NCBI RefSeq assembly: GCF_028009165.1
Contig: NC_079242.1
Coordinates: forward strand, 2,666,001-2,730,000
DNA from: Akanthomyces muscarius
Lineage: Eukaryota > Ascomycota > Sordariomycetes > Hypocreales > Cordycipitaceae
Direction of reading: 5' to 3'
Length of the DNA stretch: 64,000 bases
Shown one piece after another: positions 11,576-22,095 of this stretch. The position numbers and the translations under genes were made by a program. Position 1 is the first letter of the stretch. Each line of letters begins with the position of its first letter. The notes beneath the pieces were generated by a model that was not told the DNA's origin, made no database searches, and saw only the letters and a list, made by a program, of their open reading frames with translations.

Positions 11576-12229
11576 GAGGGAAAAGCCCGCCAAGGCTAGA
11601 CTTGTACATAGAATAAAGCCACTATTGGCATTTTTTTCACCTATCACATTGCAGATTCACCACTTTTTTAGGGGCTTCTCGGAAACAAATATACTCTGTA
11701 AATCAATTACTGCATTAGGCAACTCAGTGCGATGGAGGTGGTGCGGCACGGAGCAGCCAACAAGGTATTCCGACGACTCATTGGTGGAAACAGGGGTCCA
11801 GCTTCATGTTTATTCCAACGGCAATGTCCGGCAAGCTAAAGAACCCAGCCAGAGCTGCGAACCATCCCTCGCGAGTTATGAAGGCGCTGGAGCCTTGGAG
11901 GGGACGTAAAAATTATCTGATGGGTCGACAGGCCCGCATGGCGCATCTGATTAGATTAGATGAGTGGTCGGGTTGCAAGTAGGTTGGATTTTAGCTCGTA
12001 TACGACAATTCTCTAGCGTAAAAAAACCCCATTGGTATGAAAAAGAACGCTACTGAAGACTGCCCAGGTTTGCCAGGGTCCCTTTTCCGAAGTCGAGCTC
12101 GGCAATTCCTTTGCAAAGAGGGGGGACCGCGGGGGATAAGTATAGAGTAATAAGCTTGCCGCTTCGAAGCTCGCTTCTCATCTCACCAACCACTTACACG
12201 TCTCCAAGACCGGAGAGAAGCAGCCCGGC
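11576..12229. other. Intergenic: promoter of the siderophore transporter
   Basis: Holds the atm1 3' end and the transporter promoter. A TATA-like TATAGAG lies near 12141. GATA-type sites are listed separately. Confidence 0.5.
11913..11921 (-). promoter_or_regulatory. Iron-repressor GATA site (ATCWGATAA) upstream of the siderophore transporter
   Basis: TTATCTGAT on the plus strand reads ATCAGATAA on the minus strand, a perfect match to the consensus described for SreA/Urbs1-type GATA repressors of siderophore genes. It lies 309 bp upstream of the transporter ATG. A one-mismatch copy, ATCTGATTA, follows at 11945..11953. Function is inferred from motif plus target gene. Confidence 0.55.
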
Positions 12230-14363
12230 ATGTCCGAGTCCAAGCAAGTAGACATTGAAGCCGCCGCCGCCGCGTCCCCGGGTCGGGACTCTGGCTCCGG
12301 CGACGAGCAGGCCGGCAACCACCACCCGAGCAAGGCGCCGCTCGCCACGTCGTCGGTCGGCGAGGTGCTGCAGTCGTCGGGCGTGACGCGCATGGAGGCC
12401 GTGTACCGGGAGGCGCAGACGGACCGCAGGACCTTTTACCTCGTGGGCGCGTCGGTGCTGGTGTGCGCGTGGGCCTACTCGCTCGACTCGTCGACGACGT
12501 CGTACTACAGCATCGACGCCTCGTCCTACTACAAGCAGCACAGCACCGTGCTCTCGACGCTGTCCATTGCCACCAGCGTCATCGGCGCCGTCAGCAAGCC
12601 CTTCATGGCCAAGTTCTCCGACATCACCTCGCGGCCGTACACGTACCTGCTCGCGCTGGTCTTCTACGCCGTCGGCTACGTGATTGCCGCCACGTCGCGC
12701 AGCATCTCGGCGTACATTGGCGGCGAGGTCTTTGTCGCGGTCGGCGGATCGGGCCTGGACCTGACCAACGACATCATCGTCGCGGACCTGACGCCGCTCG
12801 AGTGGCGCGGCTTCGTCTCGTCGCTGCTGTCGACGCCGTTCATCATCAATACCTGGTTCTCGGGCAAGATTGTCGAGGCCATGTCCTCGCGGGGCCAGTG
12901 GCGATGGTATGTAGTTCTGAATCTTATTCCACGTAGGGCCGAGAAGAAAAAAAGAAGAAATCTATACTGACATCGGGACAGGGGCTACGGCATGTTTGCC
13001 ATCATCATGCCGGTCGCTCTCGGTCCCGCCATTGCCGTGCTCATCCACCTCGACCGCAAGGCCAAGAAGCACGGGCTCATCAACATGGCGTCGAGCAACG
13101 CCGCACGGCGCGCCGCCGCCGAAACGCTCGGCGAGAAGCAGGACAACAGCAGTCCGCGCGGTCTCATCGTCGCCGCCGCCGCAGCCGCAGAGTCTCAAGA
13201 GTCGTGGGGCCGCGCGCTGCTGCGCAACTGGCACGAGATTGATGCTTTCGGGCTCATCCTGCTGGGCTTCGGCTGGTCGCTGCTGCTGCTGCCGTTTTCG
13301 CTCAAGACGTACGCGGAGCACGGCTGGCGCAACCACTCGCTGATTGCCATGATGGTGGTCGGCGGCGTGCTGCTGATTGCGTACGTCGTGTACGAGATGA
13401 AATGGGCCAAGATGCCGAGCGCGCCACGCCGACTCGTGTTCAACAAGACGTTCATCATGTCCATTGTCATCGACAGCTTCTACTTTTGTAAGTCTTTATC
13501 GTGGCTTGACGCTACTAGCATTGCCTTGACTAACGTTGCGAAAAGTCGCTGGAAACATGCGCGGTCTGTACTGGAGCTCCTACGTGTACGTGGCCAAGCC
13601 CTGGAGCCAGCAGGACTGGGTGTACTACGGCAACACCATGACGCTCGCGCTGTGCATCTTCGGCCCCATCACCGGCCTCCTGCAGCGCTGGACGCACCGC
13701 TACAAGGCGATCCAGGTGTCCGGCCTTTGCCTCAAGGTCGTCGGCATGGGCATCCTGCTCTCCGGCCACCGGGCAACCGACGACACGGCCGCCATGGTGC
13801 TCTCCATGGTGCTCATCGGCGCCGGCGGCGCCATGTCCGTCGTGGGCACGCGCGTCGCCTCGCAGGCGTGCGTGCCGCACCAGGACGTCGCGCTCGCCAT
13901 CTCGCTGCTGTCGCTGTGGTCCAAGATTGGCAGCGCCGTCGGCAGCGCCGTCGTGGCCGTCATCTGGTCCGCGCAGATGCCGGGTCAGCTGCGCGCGCAC
14001 CTGCCCGCAGGCACGCCCGAGGCCACGGTCAAGAAAATCTTCAACAACGTCAAGGCGGCGCGCACGCTGTACGCCTTTGATAGCCCGATGCGCAGGGGCA
14101 TCATCGAGGCGTACCGCCGCACGCTCTTTTACTGCCTCACGCCGGCGCTCGCGCTCGCGTTCATCCCGCTCGTCGCCGCGTGCTTCCAGACAAACTTTTA
14201 CCTCGGAAAGCAGCAGAATGCCGTCACCAATGTCGGCAATGATGGACAGCCGCTGAAGGAGGAGGAGCAGAACCCAGAGCCGCTGCCGCCAGCTGCGTCG
14301 AAGAAGGAGGCGTTCCTGAGATTCTGGGGCGGACGAAGTGCAGTTCCGGCTCAGCGGTCGTAA
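12230..14363 (+). CDS. Siderophore iron transporter, MFS (ARN/SIT/Mir family)
   Basis: Exons 12230..12906, 12982..13487 and 13546..14363, all GT-AG and in frame, give 666 aa. A hydrophilic 70-residue N-terminus precedes about 14 membrane segments, as usual for proton-coupled siderophore importers. Family signatures include LDSSTTSYYSIDASSYYKQH after the first helix, the SKPFMAKFSDITSRPYTY loop, and GGSGLDLTNDIIVADLTPLEWRG after the fifth. The product imports ferric hydroxamate chelates across the plasma membrane. An ATCAGATAA site 309 bp upstream suggests repression in iron-replete cells. The specific siderophore cannot be read from sequence. Confidence 0.93.
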
Positions 14364-14887
14364 AATTGATGCCTAGATGTCCTTTTTTTTTGTGAATACT
14401 CATTGCGTCTTGCGATGGCATGGCAGCATATTGATGCATACAGCTAGCCTTGTCCGTCCGCTTCGTAAAGCGAGATGGTGTGATTAATGCGGTCTTCTGC
14501 AGCCACACGCAGCCGTATTCCCGTGCCGTTTTCCGGGTGAGAAGTAGCAAATTCATATTCAATTTTCATGTTTGTTTTGTGTAACTGAGATTGCGAACGG
14601 TCGGGGAAATGGTGTCAATCGCGCCCTCTTGTTCCGGCGGCAGAGTATTTGCCCCATATTGGCAGAGCGCACGCTCGCTGCGCACATTTCAGCCTTCGGA
14701 GGCCAATTCTGGAGGGCGAGGATGGACTCAAAATCAGTCAATCCAATTAGCCTTATTTACTGCTTATTAATAGCTAGCAAAATTGGGGAACTCTACAGAA
14801 TACGACGTTTGTGAAATTGTCAAAAGGGTTGGATCTACACATCTCCACAAACGCCCTTACCCACCTAACCTCATCTTTATCATCATC
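14364..14887. other. Intergenic between the siderophore transporter and the M24 protein
   Basis: No coding signal. The frame of the downstream gene is open back to about 14783 but has no ATG before 14888. Confidence 0.55.
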
Positions 14888-15577
14888 ATGTCACTTAGCG
14901 AAGCAGAGCGCGTGTCGCACCTTCAGGAGGCGCAGACCAAGGCTGTTGCTCTATTCAAAGAAATAGAAGAGACGCTCATCCGGCCCGGCATCAGCGACAA
15001 GACGCTGAGCGCAGAGATTGCCGCGCTGGGCAAAGAGCGGCACGGACTCGAGACGCACTGGCACAAGCGCATCGTCCGCAGCGGGCCCAACACGCTGGCG
15101 GCCTACAAGGAGAACCCGCCGGACCGCGTCATCGAAGAGGACGACATCCTCGTCGTCGACCTGGGCCCCGTCTTTGAAAAGTGGGAGGCCGACTTTGGCC
15201 GGACCTACGTGCTGGGCAACGACCCGCGCAGGATCAAGGTGCGCGACGCGCTGGAGCCCATGTGGCACGAGATCAAGGCCAAGTACCGCGAGCGGCCCAG
15301 CATGACGGGCGCCGAGCTGTACGCGATCGCAAAGAGCACGGGCGAGGCGGCAGGCTGGACCTGGGGAGCGCACATTGCTGGGCACATTGTAGGGTCGTTT
15401 CCGCACGAGCGCATCCCGCAGGACCAGTGGCCGCTGTACATTGCAGAGGAGAACACGACGTCGATGCAGACGGTGGGCAAGGATGGGTATATGAGGCAGT
15501 GGATTCTGGAGATTTATCTGCACGACAAGGAGGGACAGTTTGGAGGCTTTTTTGAGCAACTTTTGACAGTGGATTAG
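14888..15577 (+). CDS. M24 metallopeptidase-fold protein
   Basis: Single exon, 229 aa; the ATG at 14888 is the first in frame. The pita-bread fold of methionine or Xaa-Pro aminopeptidases is indicated by VVDLGPVFEKWEADFGRTY (the two metal-binding Asp), GAHIAGHIVG (metal His) and acidic residues in AEENT and ILEIYLHD that could supply the Glu ligands. At 229 residues it is a bare catalytic domain without the N-terminal domain of Xaa-Pro aminopeptidases. No secretion signal is visible, so cytosolic. Whether it is an active peptidase or a non-peptidase M24 relative, such as a creatinase-like hydrolase, cannot be decided here. Confidence 0.8.
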   Translation: MSLSEAERVSHLQEAQTKAVALFKEIEETLIRPGISDKTLSAEIAALGKERHGLETHWHKRIVRSGPNTLAAYKENPPDRVIEEDDILVVDLGPVFEKWEADFGRTYVLGNDPRRIKVRDALEPMWHEIKAKYRERPSMTGAELYAIAKSTGEAAGWTWGAHIAGHIVGSFPHERIPQDQWPLYIAEENTTSMQTVGKDGYMRQWILEIYLHDKEGQFGGFFEQLLTVD

Positions 15578-15886
15578 TTGAAGTAATTGGAGCTAGTAGT
15601 ACAAACGCCAGGATGATACAGAAACTGCGTAAAAGCAGTTTGCATGGAATTAGTTGAAACATTGGTATCATGACTGACTGTACTTTCCTCACAAAGGGGA
15701 AGACGGGAATAAATCGGTTGGGACAATTTTGCAGCCCGGGAGGGTGACCTCATTCGGCTGGCTCCAGTGTAAGTTGCAGTACCCTGCAGCGGAGCGACAA
15801 AGGACTTGCATAGCGCGTCAGGGTCGGAGCGTTCCACTAGTTTTTTAGTTTGACCCTGACGACAGGACTTGTGGTTGCATCTCGAT
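15578..15886. other. Intergenic between convergent 3' ends
   Basis: Terminators of the M24 (+) and SnoaL-like (-) genes. Nothing else seen. Confidence 0.55.
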
Positions 15887-16402
15887 CTACTCCTTGGCAA
15901 TCATCTGGGCCCTTGACGTCACCGGGGCGCCGTCCCAAAAGGCACGCAGCTGAAGGGCCTTGAGCGGCGTCTCACCGGTCGTGGGGTCCGCGACGGGGAC
16001 CAGCTCGACGACGTTGAACTCGGCGACCTGGACCTCGACGGCCTCGGGGTCGTCCTTGAAGGTCGAGATGCTGGTGGACTCGTACATGACGGTGCGGCGG
16101 CCGGAGCCGTCGCGCGCGGCCACGTCCCAGGCCATGCGCACGTCGTGGTGGAAGCGGGCGAGGCGACCCGCGCGCTTGGGCAGCATCTGGAGGACGTCGA
16201 CGGCCCGGAGCGGCGGGCCGCCGTTCATGACAAAGGTTGCGCCGGGGGCGAGGTAGTCGATGAGGTCCGGCTGGCCGCCGCGGGCGTCAAAGGGGCCGAG
16301 GGAGTCGAGGGCCGGCAGCAGGCATCTGAGGAAGAGCAGGCCGGGCGAGGCCGTGTCCGGGATGGCATCGTAGGGGCCAGAGTGTACTTGGGCGTCTGCC
16401 AT
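15887..16402 (-). CDS. SnoaL/NTF2-like small protein
   Basis: 171 aa from the ATG at 16402; the frame is open to 16441 but only through a TTG. The opening segment is a helix, the middle LIDYLAPGATFVMNGGPPLRAVDVLQML resembles the alpha+beta cone of NTF2/SnoaL proteins, and the end runs VQVAEFNVVELV...LKALQLRAFWD as a beta sheet. Members are polyketide cyclases, dehydratases, or scavenging proteins with no enzymatic role. No catalytic residue can be assigned. A TATA-like TTATATAC lies about 135 bp upstream, at 16538..16546. Confidence 0.65.
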   Translation of the reverse strand: MADAQVHSGPYDAIPDTASPGLLFLRCLLPALDSLGPFDARGGQPDLIDYLAPGATFVMNGGPPLRAVDVLQMLPKRAGRLARFHHDVRMAWDVAARDGSGRRTVMYESTSISTFKDDPEAVEVQVAEFNVVELVPVADPTTGETPLKALQLRAFWDGAPVTSRAQMIAKE

Positions 16403-17267
16403 GGCGCGCGGGACGGGGTGTGCCGTCAAGTACGCGGACAAGGGCGCGGTGGCGGCGAGATCATGAGTGAGAGCAGGTGGTAGTGTTGAGGCCTCCGATG
16501 GTACGCCGACGACGAGAATTCAAAGTCAACGGGCAATTGTATATAAATCAAGGAAAGGGAATGGCTGCAGAATGCCGTCACGTGGTGGGCACACCCGGCA
16601 ACTTAGATCGGCGACGGAAAAAGGTGTGTCGGTCTGAAGGGACGGCAAAGGGCCAAGGATAAGGCCAAGGCAGGGTCCTGCCAACCTGGGTAAGGATGTT
16701 CGTTGCCCTAACTATCAGTAGAGAAAGCCGGCTGGCTACCTAGGAATGGGCCGGAGCTTGTTCCAGGTGGCGTGCATGACATCAAAGGGTATCTATCAGC
16801 AAGGATGGCCGCTTGCAACAGGAGGAGGGCGGCAAGGCGGAAAGAGACGAGGCAAGAGAGGAGCCTGTAGCTCGGGACAAGGTCGTGACGGAGTTGCTTG
16901 ATCTAAAGAACGGCCGGAGCCGAGCTGTTGGTCTAGGTCATGGTTGAATAGCTTGGCGACAGTCGACAGCGTGCTCGTGGCGGCATGTTGAACAAGGTAG
17001 CCGTTGTGTGTGTCGTGATGGTTGGGATGATTGGACATTGATCTGCGCAGCTGTCCAGGCACACTACCTAAGCTACCACTATGAAGGGGAGCGGCAGTGC
17101 TGTAACTACAGTGTGTTGGATGCTGGAAAAGGCCCTGTCGGTCCAATGATGGCGTCAGTGGGGACACTCACTCACGCCCTGACAACTTCCATCCTACAGT
17201 ACAATCTCCAGAAGACTCGGGGACTCTCACCGTTGCATCAAACGCCCTAGACACCCACCAATGACAT

Positions 17268-17300
17268 AAAAATAAAATACAAATAAATAAATAAATAAAC
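17268..17300. repeat. AAAT microsatellite
   Basis: About 33 bp of AAAT/AAATA units in AT-rich intergenic DNA. Confidence 0.8.
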
Positions 17301-18103
17301 CACTCCTGAGATTTAGCGTCTCCGGGCCATTACGACCTTGCCGCGCCAGCTAATTCTCCTTCGCATACCTGCTATTTAGCCACTCCACTCGGGGGACAAA
17401 AAACATCGCCGGCCAGTCCCTGGCTACAGCAATAACCAGCCATCACTGCTTCATACAGCCTTTAGCTTTACCTAATAAAAGGTGAAGAATATATTAAGTA
17501 GAGCCTAAATAATCTACTCCCATTTTTAAAATACTTTATTTCGGAGTAGAGAGCCAGAAATGCCCTTCTGCAAATGACCTGGCCTTCCAGCGACCGGCGA
17601 TGTTTTTTGTCCCCCACTTGCCACTTTATTAATGCTGGTTCACCCGGGGTGTGCCATCACTGCTGGGGCCTGCCCTGTGTGCACAGCCCACCAGCAAACA
17701 GCTTGCTTCATCCAGGAATCAACAATGCCGCTCCAACCGCATCTCTGTCACACAATGCACAAAATATACGCCCATCAGCACTTGTCGGTTGACTCATGAA
17801 TAGAGTCATTCCAAATTCGACTTGACTGCTGCCATTGACTCAATTCTCCCAAGAGGCGTTCATCTGGTCATGTCCTTGCGGGGCGCCCCGCCGTCCCCCA
17901 AGCTACCTTACCAATGCCACTGGCGGGCGACCAATTGTCCGTGACTCACGTCGTCAGACCACCACGCTCTTACGAGCGGGACGATGCTATCCAGGCCAAT
18001 TGGCGGAAGAACTGCTCCAATCCAACTGCCTTGTGGTTTGCACTCCGAGTGGTCAGATTTCAATCGATGTCGACCTCATAACGACTTCACGACTCGGCCA
18101 CAA

Positions 18104-18110
18104 TATAAAT
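18104..18110 (+). promoter_or_regulatory. TATA box of the methyltransferase gene
   Basis: TATAAAT 61 bp upstream of the ATG at 18171. Confidence 0.55.
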
Positions 18111-18170
18111 CCGCCTGCCGCCACCTGCCATTGAGTTCATAGCAGCAAGCAAACCAGCTACAGCATCACA

Positions 18171-19055
18171 ATGGCCACCTTTACTCCCATTTCGCTCGAC
18201 AGCGCCGAGACGATTGCGCGCTACTCGCCTACCCCCAATGGCATGTCGGTTCAGATCGAAAAGGTCCAGGTCGAGCATCGCCTTCAGCTCATCAATACTT
18301 GGCGCATCCCCCCTGGCTCCACCATTCTCGAGATTGGCTGCGGACAAGGCACATGCACCACCGTCCTGGCCACCGCCGTAGGCCCCGACGGACATGTCGA
18401 TGCCGTCGACCCTGGCCCGCCGGATTATGGCTCGCCTTACACTCTTTCCCAGGCCCAGGCCCACATCAGCTCTGGCGCTCTAGGTAGCCGCATTACCTGG
18501 CACAACGCCGAAGCGACGGACGTTTTGGCCACATCGGGCGGCAAGAATTGGGACTATGTCGTCTTTTCGCACTGCATCTGGTACTTTGACAGCCGCGACA
18601 TCCTGGACACGATGCTCCGGGCCCTCAAGGGCCGCGTCGGCGCCATCCTTGTTGCCGAATACGCCCTCAAGGCTACCGAGCGCGATGCGGAGCCTCATCT
18701 TCTATCCGCCATTGCCAGAGCTTCCCTCGAAGCCCACAATCCTTCCAGCACGGCCAACATCCGTTGTCTCTTGAGTCCCACTGGTATCAAAGAGATGGCC
18801 GAGGCTGCTGGGTGGAAAGTTGGAGATGAATCTAACATTGTTCCCGGTGCGGGTCTGTTGGACGGTGGTTGGGAGACGGGCGAGGTTCGAAGCAAGAGCT
18901 TTGTTGAAGAGATCGAGAAGCGAATCACGTCTCCCCGTGTCAAAGAAATGCTTCTGTCGTCGCGTGAGGCTGTGATTGCCTCATATGCCGCCATGAACGG
19001 TCGCAAGACACGCACCATGGACGTCTGGGCCACTTCTCTAACTCTGGCGGAATAG
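18171..19055 (+). CDS. Class I SAM-dependent methyltransferase
   Basis: Single exon, 294 aa. SAM-binding motif I is ILEIGCGQGTCTTVLA (about residues 50-65); motif II acid lies in HVDAVDPGPPDYG; motif IV region is WDYVVFSHCIWYF. The C-terminal half is a small lid (LLSPTGIKEMAEAAGWKV). The layout resembles stand-alone fungal small-molecule methyltransferases. There is no signal peptide, so it is probably cytosolic. The acceptor is unknown. No polyketide or peptide synthase lies nearby, so a biosynthetic cluster is not supported. A 3' neighbour on the other strand ends 63 bp away. Confidence 0.85.
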   Translation: MATFTPISLDSAETIARYSPTPNGMSVQIEKVQVEHRLQLINTWRIPPGSTILEIGCGQGTCTTVLATAVGPDGHVDAVDPGPPDYGSPYTLSQAQAHISSGALGSRITWHNAEATDVLATSGGKNWDYVVFSHCIWYFDSRDILDTMLRALKGRVGAILVAEYALKATERDAEPHLLSAIARASLEAHNPSSTANIRCLLSPTGIKEMAEAAGWKVGDESNIVPGAGLLDGGWETGEVRSKSFVEEIEKRITSPRVKEMLLSSREAVIASYAAMNGRKTRTMDVWATSLTLAE

Positions 19056-19117
19056 ATCCGGGTCAAAATTATTTCAGTGAATACAACATCCAAATATTTC
19101 TATCCTACATCTCTTGT

Positions 19118-20524
19118 CTACTGCTGGCTTTCTGGCTTCTGGTTCTCCCTACATTCATCCTCAAAGGGCACTTGTCCCAGCGACTTCCAGCACTGGGCCG
19201 CCATGAGCGCCTCGTTTTTCTCCTTGCTTCGCCAGAGAATGTCCGACTTGCCGTCACTCAAATGTGTGACGGAGCGGTCCTACTACGGTATCAGCACCAC
19301 ATATCACAACTGTGCATCTGAAAGCTTACCAGTCCCAGGGTCAACTTGATGAGGCTTTCGGGCCAGTTGTGTCGGTACTCGTGCTCGGGTGCTTTGCCCT
19401 CGATAGCGAGCAGGATGTTTTCGGCGGCCACGACAGACTGCTGCATCGCCGAACGCGCGTTCGGTGTCGGAACGTCGGTGTCGGTGACATCGCCACAACT
19501 GTAAATGTTTTGAAAGTTCTCGTCAAGTAGCTGCAAAGTAGGCTTGACCTTGATGTAGCCTGACGATGAGATGGAAGTAGGCGAAAGTGTCGAGAGGATT
19601 GACGAATTCGGCTTCTGGCCCGTGCAGTTGATCTATACCGCCAACTTAGAAGTGAAGTGGGAATACTTTCCGGATTAAACGACTTACAAAATAATTGCAG
19701 TCTATTTTGCGGCCCGATTTTAGTGTCACACTGCCGTTGGCGTCGTCTTCTTCAATGACACGATCTTCCAAAATCACCTCCACGTCGAGTCTCTTCAATC
19801 CTTCCATGGCAGCGATTTGCAAATCCTTTCCGAAGCGATGCATTGGAGCCGCGCGAGAATGCACCAGAATAATGTGCTTCCCAGGGTACAGGCTCTTTGC
19901 GTCTGTCGCAACCTCGACGCCCGCTGCGCCACCGCCGACTACGACAACCGTATCTGCCTGCGCTATCCTCTGCTGCATGGCCTGCAGAAGCTTGACGCCC
20001 TCAGTCTTTTCCGTGTTATTCACGCGAGACGGCAGCCCGCTCTGGACCGCTGCGCCCGTGGCAATTACGAGGTATTCGTATGGAATGCTTTCGTCCCCAT
20101 CCTGTAGCACCACCTCCGACTCGGTGATCCGGGCAGCGCGGTCCTTGATCCAGTGCAGCGCGCCGTCCACCGCGTCTGCATACTTGCCGTACGGGACGAA
20201 GGCCTTGTGCTCGTGGCCGCCTGGGATGACGCAGAAGCGCGGCAGCACCCACGTAAACTGGAAATGACTGTTCGGCTCGACCACCACGACTCGGTACTTG
20301 CTGTCCGGCGGCAGCGAGCGCGCGAGGATGCGCGCGGCGTAGTGTCCGGCAAATGATGCACCAATCACAACAATGTTGTGCGTGCGTTCGGCTGACGGTG
20401 TCGAGCCATTCTTTTTGGCCTGGCTGCGCACGCGGCGGAAGCGTAGCAGTCGTCGGGCCTCGCCGCCGATCAAACGGGCGAAGATGAGGACGAGCTTAAC
20501 GTACAAAAGAGCCTTGCTTAACAT
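19118..20524 (-). CDS. AIF/FSP1-like FAD-dependent NAD(P)H oxidoreductase
   Basis: Minus-strand exons 20524..19688, 19632..19330 and 19279..19118, GT-AG and in frame, give 433 aa. The N-terminus has a hydrophobic helix (LLYVKLVLIFARLIGG), suggesting membrane attachment. The FAD loop is IVVIGASFAGHYAA near residue 51, the NAD(P)H loop is VVVVGGGAAGVEVA near 170, and the second FAD motif is IYSCGDVTDTD in exon 2. This is the AMID/FSP1 branch of the AIF family; members reduce quinones or vitamin K and some promote or suppress cell death. Two consensus iron-repressor GATA sites stand 320-339 bp upstream, so iron regulation is possible. Confidence 0.88.
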
Positions 20525-21120
20525 TTTACCAATGTTGGTGAAGAAGGGGTATGTCTACGAACTGAAAAGAAAGAAAGCGGAAATCGAAGGTGTGAGCGCG
20601 CCGAGATGTATTGTCTTCCTGCGGCCAACTCGGACTTGGTAGCTTGCCGACCCCGAGTGCACGGTTTGCTACAACTTACCGTTCTTTGGCATTTTGGAAC
20701 CCCCTTACCTGCTACACTCCGACACTGACCCTCAATTTGCCGAGTCCGATCGGTCCCCGAATGCAAGACTCTCAGTGGCACGCGTGGGTGGGCTGGCGAC
20801 GCTAAGCCCAACGCCTTGATCAGCCCAGAGTGGGCCGCCCTCGTTATCTGATGGATCTGATAACGCAGCTGAACGTTCATGAGCAGGGGTCCGGCACTCA
20901 ATTTCGCACCTAATGGGGCGCTATTTTCCCACTGTCGATTTTTTCGGCAATACCCTAATTTCATGTGAATGGACTCAGTTCTTTCTCGTTAGGCTCATTA
21001 ATCAGGTATAGCTTAGGCTTACAAGTGGGAATCGAACGTTGTGTTGTATAAAAGAGCCACTACACAAAAAAACGCCACACCACGCTCTAGAACGCTAACA
21101 AGCAAACTTGAATACTAATA
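20525..21120. other. Intergenic between the FAD oxidoreductase and the GNAT gene
   Basis: Promoter of the oxidoreductase (-) and 3' end of the GNAT gene (-). Apart from the GATA pair listed separately no structure is seen. Confidence 0.5.
20844..20863. promoter_or_regulatory. Pair of ATCWGATAA sites upstream of the FAD oxidoreductase
   Basis: TTATCTGAT (20844..20852, minus-strand ATCAGATAA) and ATCTGATAA (20855..20863) face each other, two bases apart. Both match the SreA/Urbs1-type consensus exactly. They lie about 320-339 bp upstream of the ATG at 20524. Confidence 0.5.
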
Positions 21121-21985
21121 CTAACAGGTAATTTCCTTCTTTGGCAGCTGATTCACTTTTGTGAATTCTGGATACCCCGTCTCCCGCCACTCCTTGAAAG
21201 TCATGCCCTTGGCGCAAGAGGGCATGCGGACCATGAGCGGCACGACAATATCCTCGTCTGTACCGAGCAGAGCGGCGTCGTGCACGATTTGCTCATCGAG
21301 CACCTCGAAGCCCATCTTTTTGTACAGGCCAACAGTGGACGGCGACGACTCAAAGTAGACAGGCAAACCCGCGCTCTCGCCCAGGTCGATGCCCCACTGG
21401 ACGATGAGGGCGCCGGCCTTGCGGCCCTGGTGCTGAGGGTCAATGGCGATGACATGGCAGTCTGGAGCGAACGGGTTCGGCTGATGTTAGCGTCGGAGCT
21501 TCCAACTCTATTCGTCTCCCATTGCGGATACACGAGAAGTTTTGCAAAAAGAGATGGGAGCCTGGCTGCCCGGGAAACAACTTACAGATGTAGCGACGTC
21601 CACCAAAGAGCCTCTCCCGCACCTCCCACAGCGGGTTCAGGACTTTTTCCGCGCGCGCCCTCTGCTCTCCCTCGAGCCAGGGCACGCCGTGGTTGGCGCG
21701 CTCGGGCACGGTGCGCTCGCGCAGGTAGGCGTCGCCGAGGCCCATGCCGATGATGGCGCCCGTCGCCGTGTCGACGACCTTGAAGGTGTACTGGCAGTCG
21801 CTGAGGTGCCAGTAGCTGAGGGTGCCGGCGGCGTGGGCCTTGAGGAAGTCCTGGTCGTCGAGAGTACCAGGGAAGAGGATTTGCAGCATCAGAGCGCCCA
21901 TCTTGTCGGCGCGAAAGGCGTCAAAGTAGATTTGGTAGATGCGCGGGATGTCCGGGATGAGCGCGGGGAGGACGACCAGAGACAT
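21121..21985 (-). CDS. GNAT-family N-acetyltransferase
   Basis: Exons 21985..21586 and 21461..21121 give 246 aa. The junction rebuilds RRYIYCHVIAIDPQHQGRKAG, which is beta-strand 4 and the acetyl-CoA pyrophosphate loop (Q-x-x-R/G-x-G/A type). It is followed by YFESSPSTVGLYKKMGFEV, the usual GNAT motif B. The N-terminus LVVLPALIPDIPRIYQIYFDAF is a typical fungal GNAT opening. Members acetylate small amines, antibiotics or proteins; the substrate is unknown. A TATATAAA box lies at 22088..22095, about 103 bp upstream. Confidence 0.87.
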
Positions 21986-22087
21986 GATGGGCGGTTGATG
22001 GACAAGGGACCGGTAGGACTAAAACGCAACAAGAGGTATGGATGCAGTTGAAACTAGAGAAGCAATGCGCAGGGAACTGATTTACCA

Positions 22088-22095
22088 TTTATATA
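22088..22095 (-). promoter_or_regulatory. TATA box of the GNAT gene
   Basis: TATATAAA on the minus strand, about 103 bp before the ATG at 21985. Confidence 0.55.

Larger units (their letters stand above)
16403..18170. other. Intergenic 1.8 kb between divergent genes
   Basis: Promoters of the SnoaL-like (-) and methyltransferase (+) genes. It holds an AAAT microsatellite and an AT-rich patch at about 17460..17555 that could be a decayed transposon, though no ORF or terminal repeat confirms it. Confidence 0.5.

Noticed and set aside
17450..17560. AT-rich patch as a RIP-mutated transposon
   Set aside because: Too short, no terminal repeats or transposase remnant to support the claim.
21030..21060. 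GGGAATCGAAC, possible tRNA T-arm
   Set aside because: No paired T-stem, no anticodon arm or acceptor stem on either strand.
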